Notes under the pieces: generated by a model
The model's database searches: none
Told to the model about the DNA's origin: nothing
Seen by the model: the letters and a program-made list of their open reading frames with translations, nothing else
Shown: positions 6,341-7,189 of the stretch, one piece after another
How positions within the stretch are numbered: the first letter of the stretch is position 1
How the letters are laid out: every line of letters starts with the position of its first letter
Program-made: the position numbers and the translations under genes
DNA from: Clostridia bacterium
GTDB taxonomy: Bacteria > Bacillota > Clostridia > Oscillospirales > CAG-272
Length of the DNA: 7,189 bases
Assembly: GCA_017559555.1 (NCBI GenBank)
Contig: JAFYRH010000289.1
Location: 1-7,189, forward strand
Reading direction: 5' to 3'

Positions 6341-7189
6341 TCAAAAGTCTGAACGCTGTGAGGCGTCCAATAAAATGGAATGAACCGTCTCTCCAAGAAT
6401 GATTCCTGCGCTTTCGGGGGCACATTTCCCCGGGAGAGCCGTTGCCCAAATGGCAGAAATGCCCAATTCCTTTGCAGCAGAAAAGTCTACACCACCGGGA
6501 GCAGATGCCAAATCAATGATCATACACTCACGCGAAAGCGCACGAAGAACGGGATGCGTAATGAGTCGGCTCGGAACGGTATTGAATATCACACGTGTGT
6601 TTGTATCGAAGCGAAGAGAATCTTCCCCCGTTATTTGCTCAGTCTTACATCCCAAAAGCTCTGCTCTTACGCAAACCTCGCGTCGGCGCGCCCAAACGGT
6701 AACCTCGGCGCCTAATGCCTTGAGCTTTTGCGAGAGGATTTCACCAATTCGCCCATAACCAAGAACAGCTACTTTGGTGCCGTCCAGAACCACTGGAAGC
6801 TCACGCATGGCAATTTCAATCGCTCCCTCTGCCGTTGGAATGGCATTTTTGAGTTGCAAAATTTCGTTTTCGAAATAATCGATCAGTCGAATTCCATCAC
6901 GTTCGGCACGCAAGTGCAACGCCTCACTCAAGCGTCCTACAAGCCATAATTTTTGGGAAGCTACGCAGAAAAGGGTTTCCATACGCAGTTTTTCCGCGCT
7001 TTGACACAACGGGGTCGAGAGATGTGTTCCGTCAAGGGACGCGAGCAACGGAAGCATTAACACGTCAACATCCGAAAACCATTCTTTTGCAATTTTGGAG
7101 AAAGCCCTGGCATCATCGTCCGCGCTTCTTCCCCATTGGCGCACGTCATATCCCAAACGAATCAGTTCGCACGCGGCAAAATCCATTCG
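6341..7189 (-). CDS. dpaA: Dipicolinate synthase subunit A (5' end outside the window)
   Basis: NAD(P)-binding subunit of dipicolinate synthase (SpoVFA), partner of DpaB. Counting from the first Met in the window (complement of 7184-7186), visible motifs are NAIPTAEGAI (114-123), Rossmann loop VLGYGRIG (141-148), NTVPS (202-206), DLASAPGGVDF (225-235) and LPGKCAPESAG (251-261). The last two closely match the C-terminal signature of Bacillus SpoVFA. The frame stays open to the window edge (an Arg codon precedes that Met), and the visible part begins at MDFAACELIRLGYDV. Family members have an N-terminal GGD.R segment just before this, so the real start lies roughly 10-20 codons upstream and the Met seen here is probably internal. 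The gene is first in a tight dpaA-dpaB pair. Unlike Bacillus, asd and dap lysine genes do not follow it here. Confidence 0.96.
   Translation of the reverse strand, partial: RMDFAACELIRLGYDVRQWGRSADDDARAFSKIAKEWFSDVDVLMLPLLASLDGTHLSTPLCQSAEKLRMETLFCVASQKLWLVGRLSEALHLRAERDGIRLIDYFENEILQLKNAIPTAEGAIEIAMRELPVVLDGTKVAVLGYGRIGEILSQKLKALGAEVTVWARRREVCVRAELLGCKTEQITGEDSLRFDTNTRVIFNTVPSRLITHPVLRALSRECMIIDLASAPGGVDFSAAKELGISAIWATALPGKCAPESAGIILGETVHSILLDASQRSDF

Overview
The window looks like chromosome from an endospore-forming, low-to-mid-GC Firmicute, most likely an anaerobic Clostridia member from a gut-type habitat. Three things point there: the two subunits of dipicolinate synthase (the enzyme for the spore-core metabolite dipicolinic acid), strong AGGAG-type ribosome sites with TTGACA/TATAAT-type promoters, and a very large secreted sialidase-fold protein of the kind gut Firmicutes use on host or dietary glycans. 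The taxonomic placement is inference from gene content; no marker gene is present.

Layout. Positions 1-340 hold two 166-bp copies of a non-coding repeat with a period of 174 bp. Each copy is a chain of short triloop hairpins separated by TCGATAT heptamers and enclosed by longer-range inverted repeats. A strong vegetative-type promoter (381-409) follows and drives a 1154-residue surface protein on the + strand (451-3915). That protein has a signal peptide, two lectin-like regions, two discoidin-like regions, a five-Asp-box sialidase propeller, a small beta domain, a Pro/Glu spacer and a C-terminal membrane anchor. It ends at a perfect 14-bp hairpin (3923-3955) that can also terminate the gene converging from the other side.

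All remaining genes are on the - strand. In their transcription order they are dpaA (7189-6341, 5' end outside the window), dpaB (6318-5758), a hairpin terminator, a compact M50 site-2-type intramembrane metalloprotease (5663-5067), and a membrane-anchored alpha/beta hydrolase with its own extended -10 promoter (5002-3962). DpaA and DpaB together make dipicolinate in the mother cell during sporulation. The M50 protein resembles the membrane core of SpoIVFB, the pro-sigma-K protease, so a sporulation role is plausible from family and neighbourhood but not proven. The hydrolase and the surface sialidase-like protein have no evident link to sporulation.

The most unusual items are the structured tandem repeat at 1-340, the non-canonical active site of the sialidase-fold protein (Trp where the Tyr nucleophile is expected, and no RIP motif), and the short M50 protein lacking the CBS domain of SpoIVFB beside dpaAB. 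I see no mobile element, CRISPR array, tRNA or rRNA in the window.
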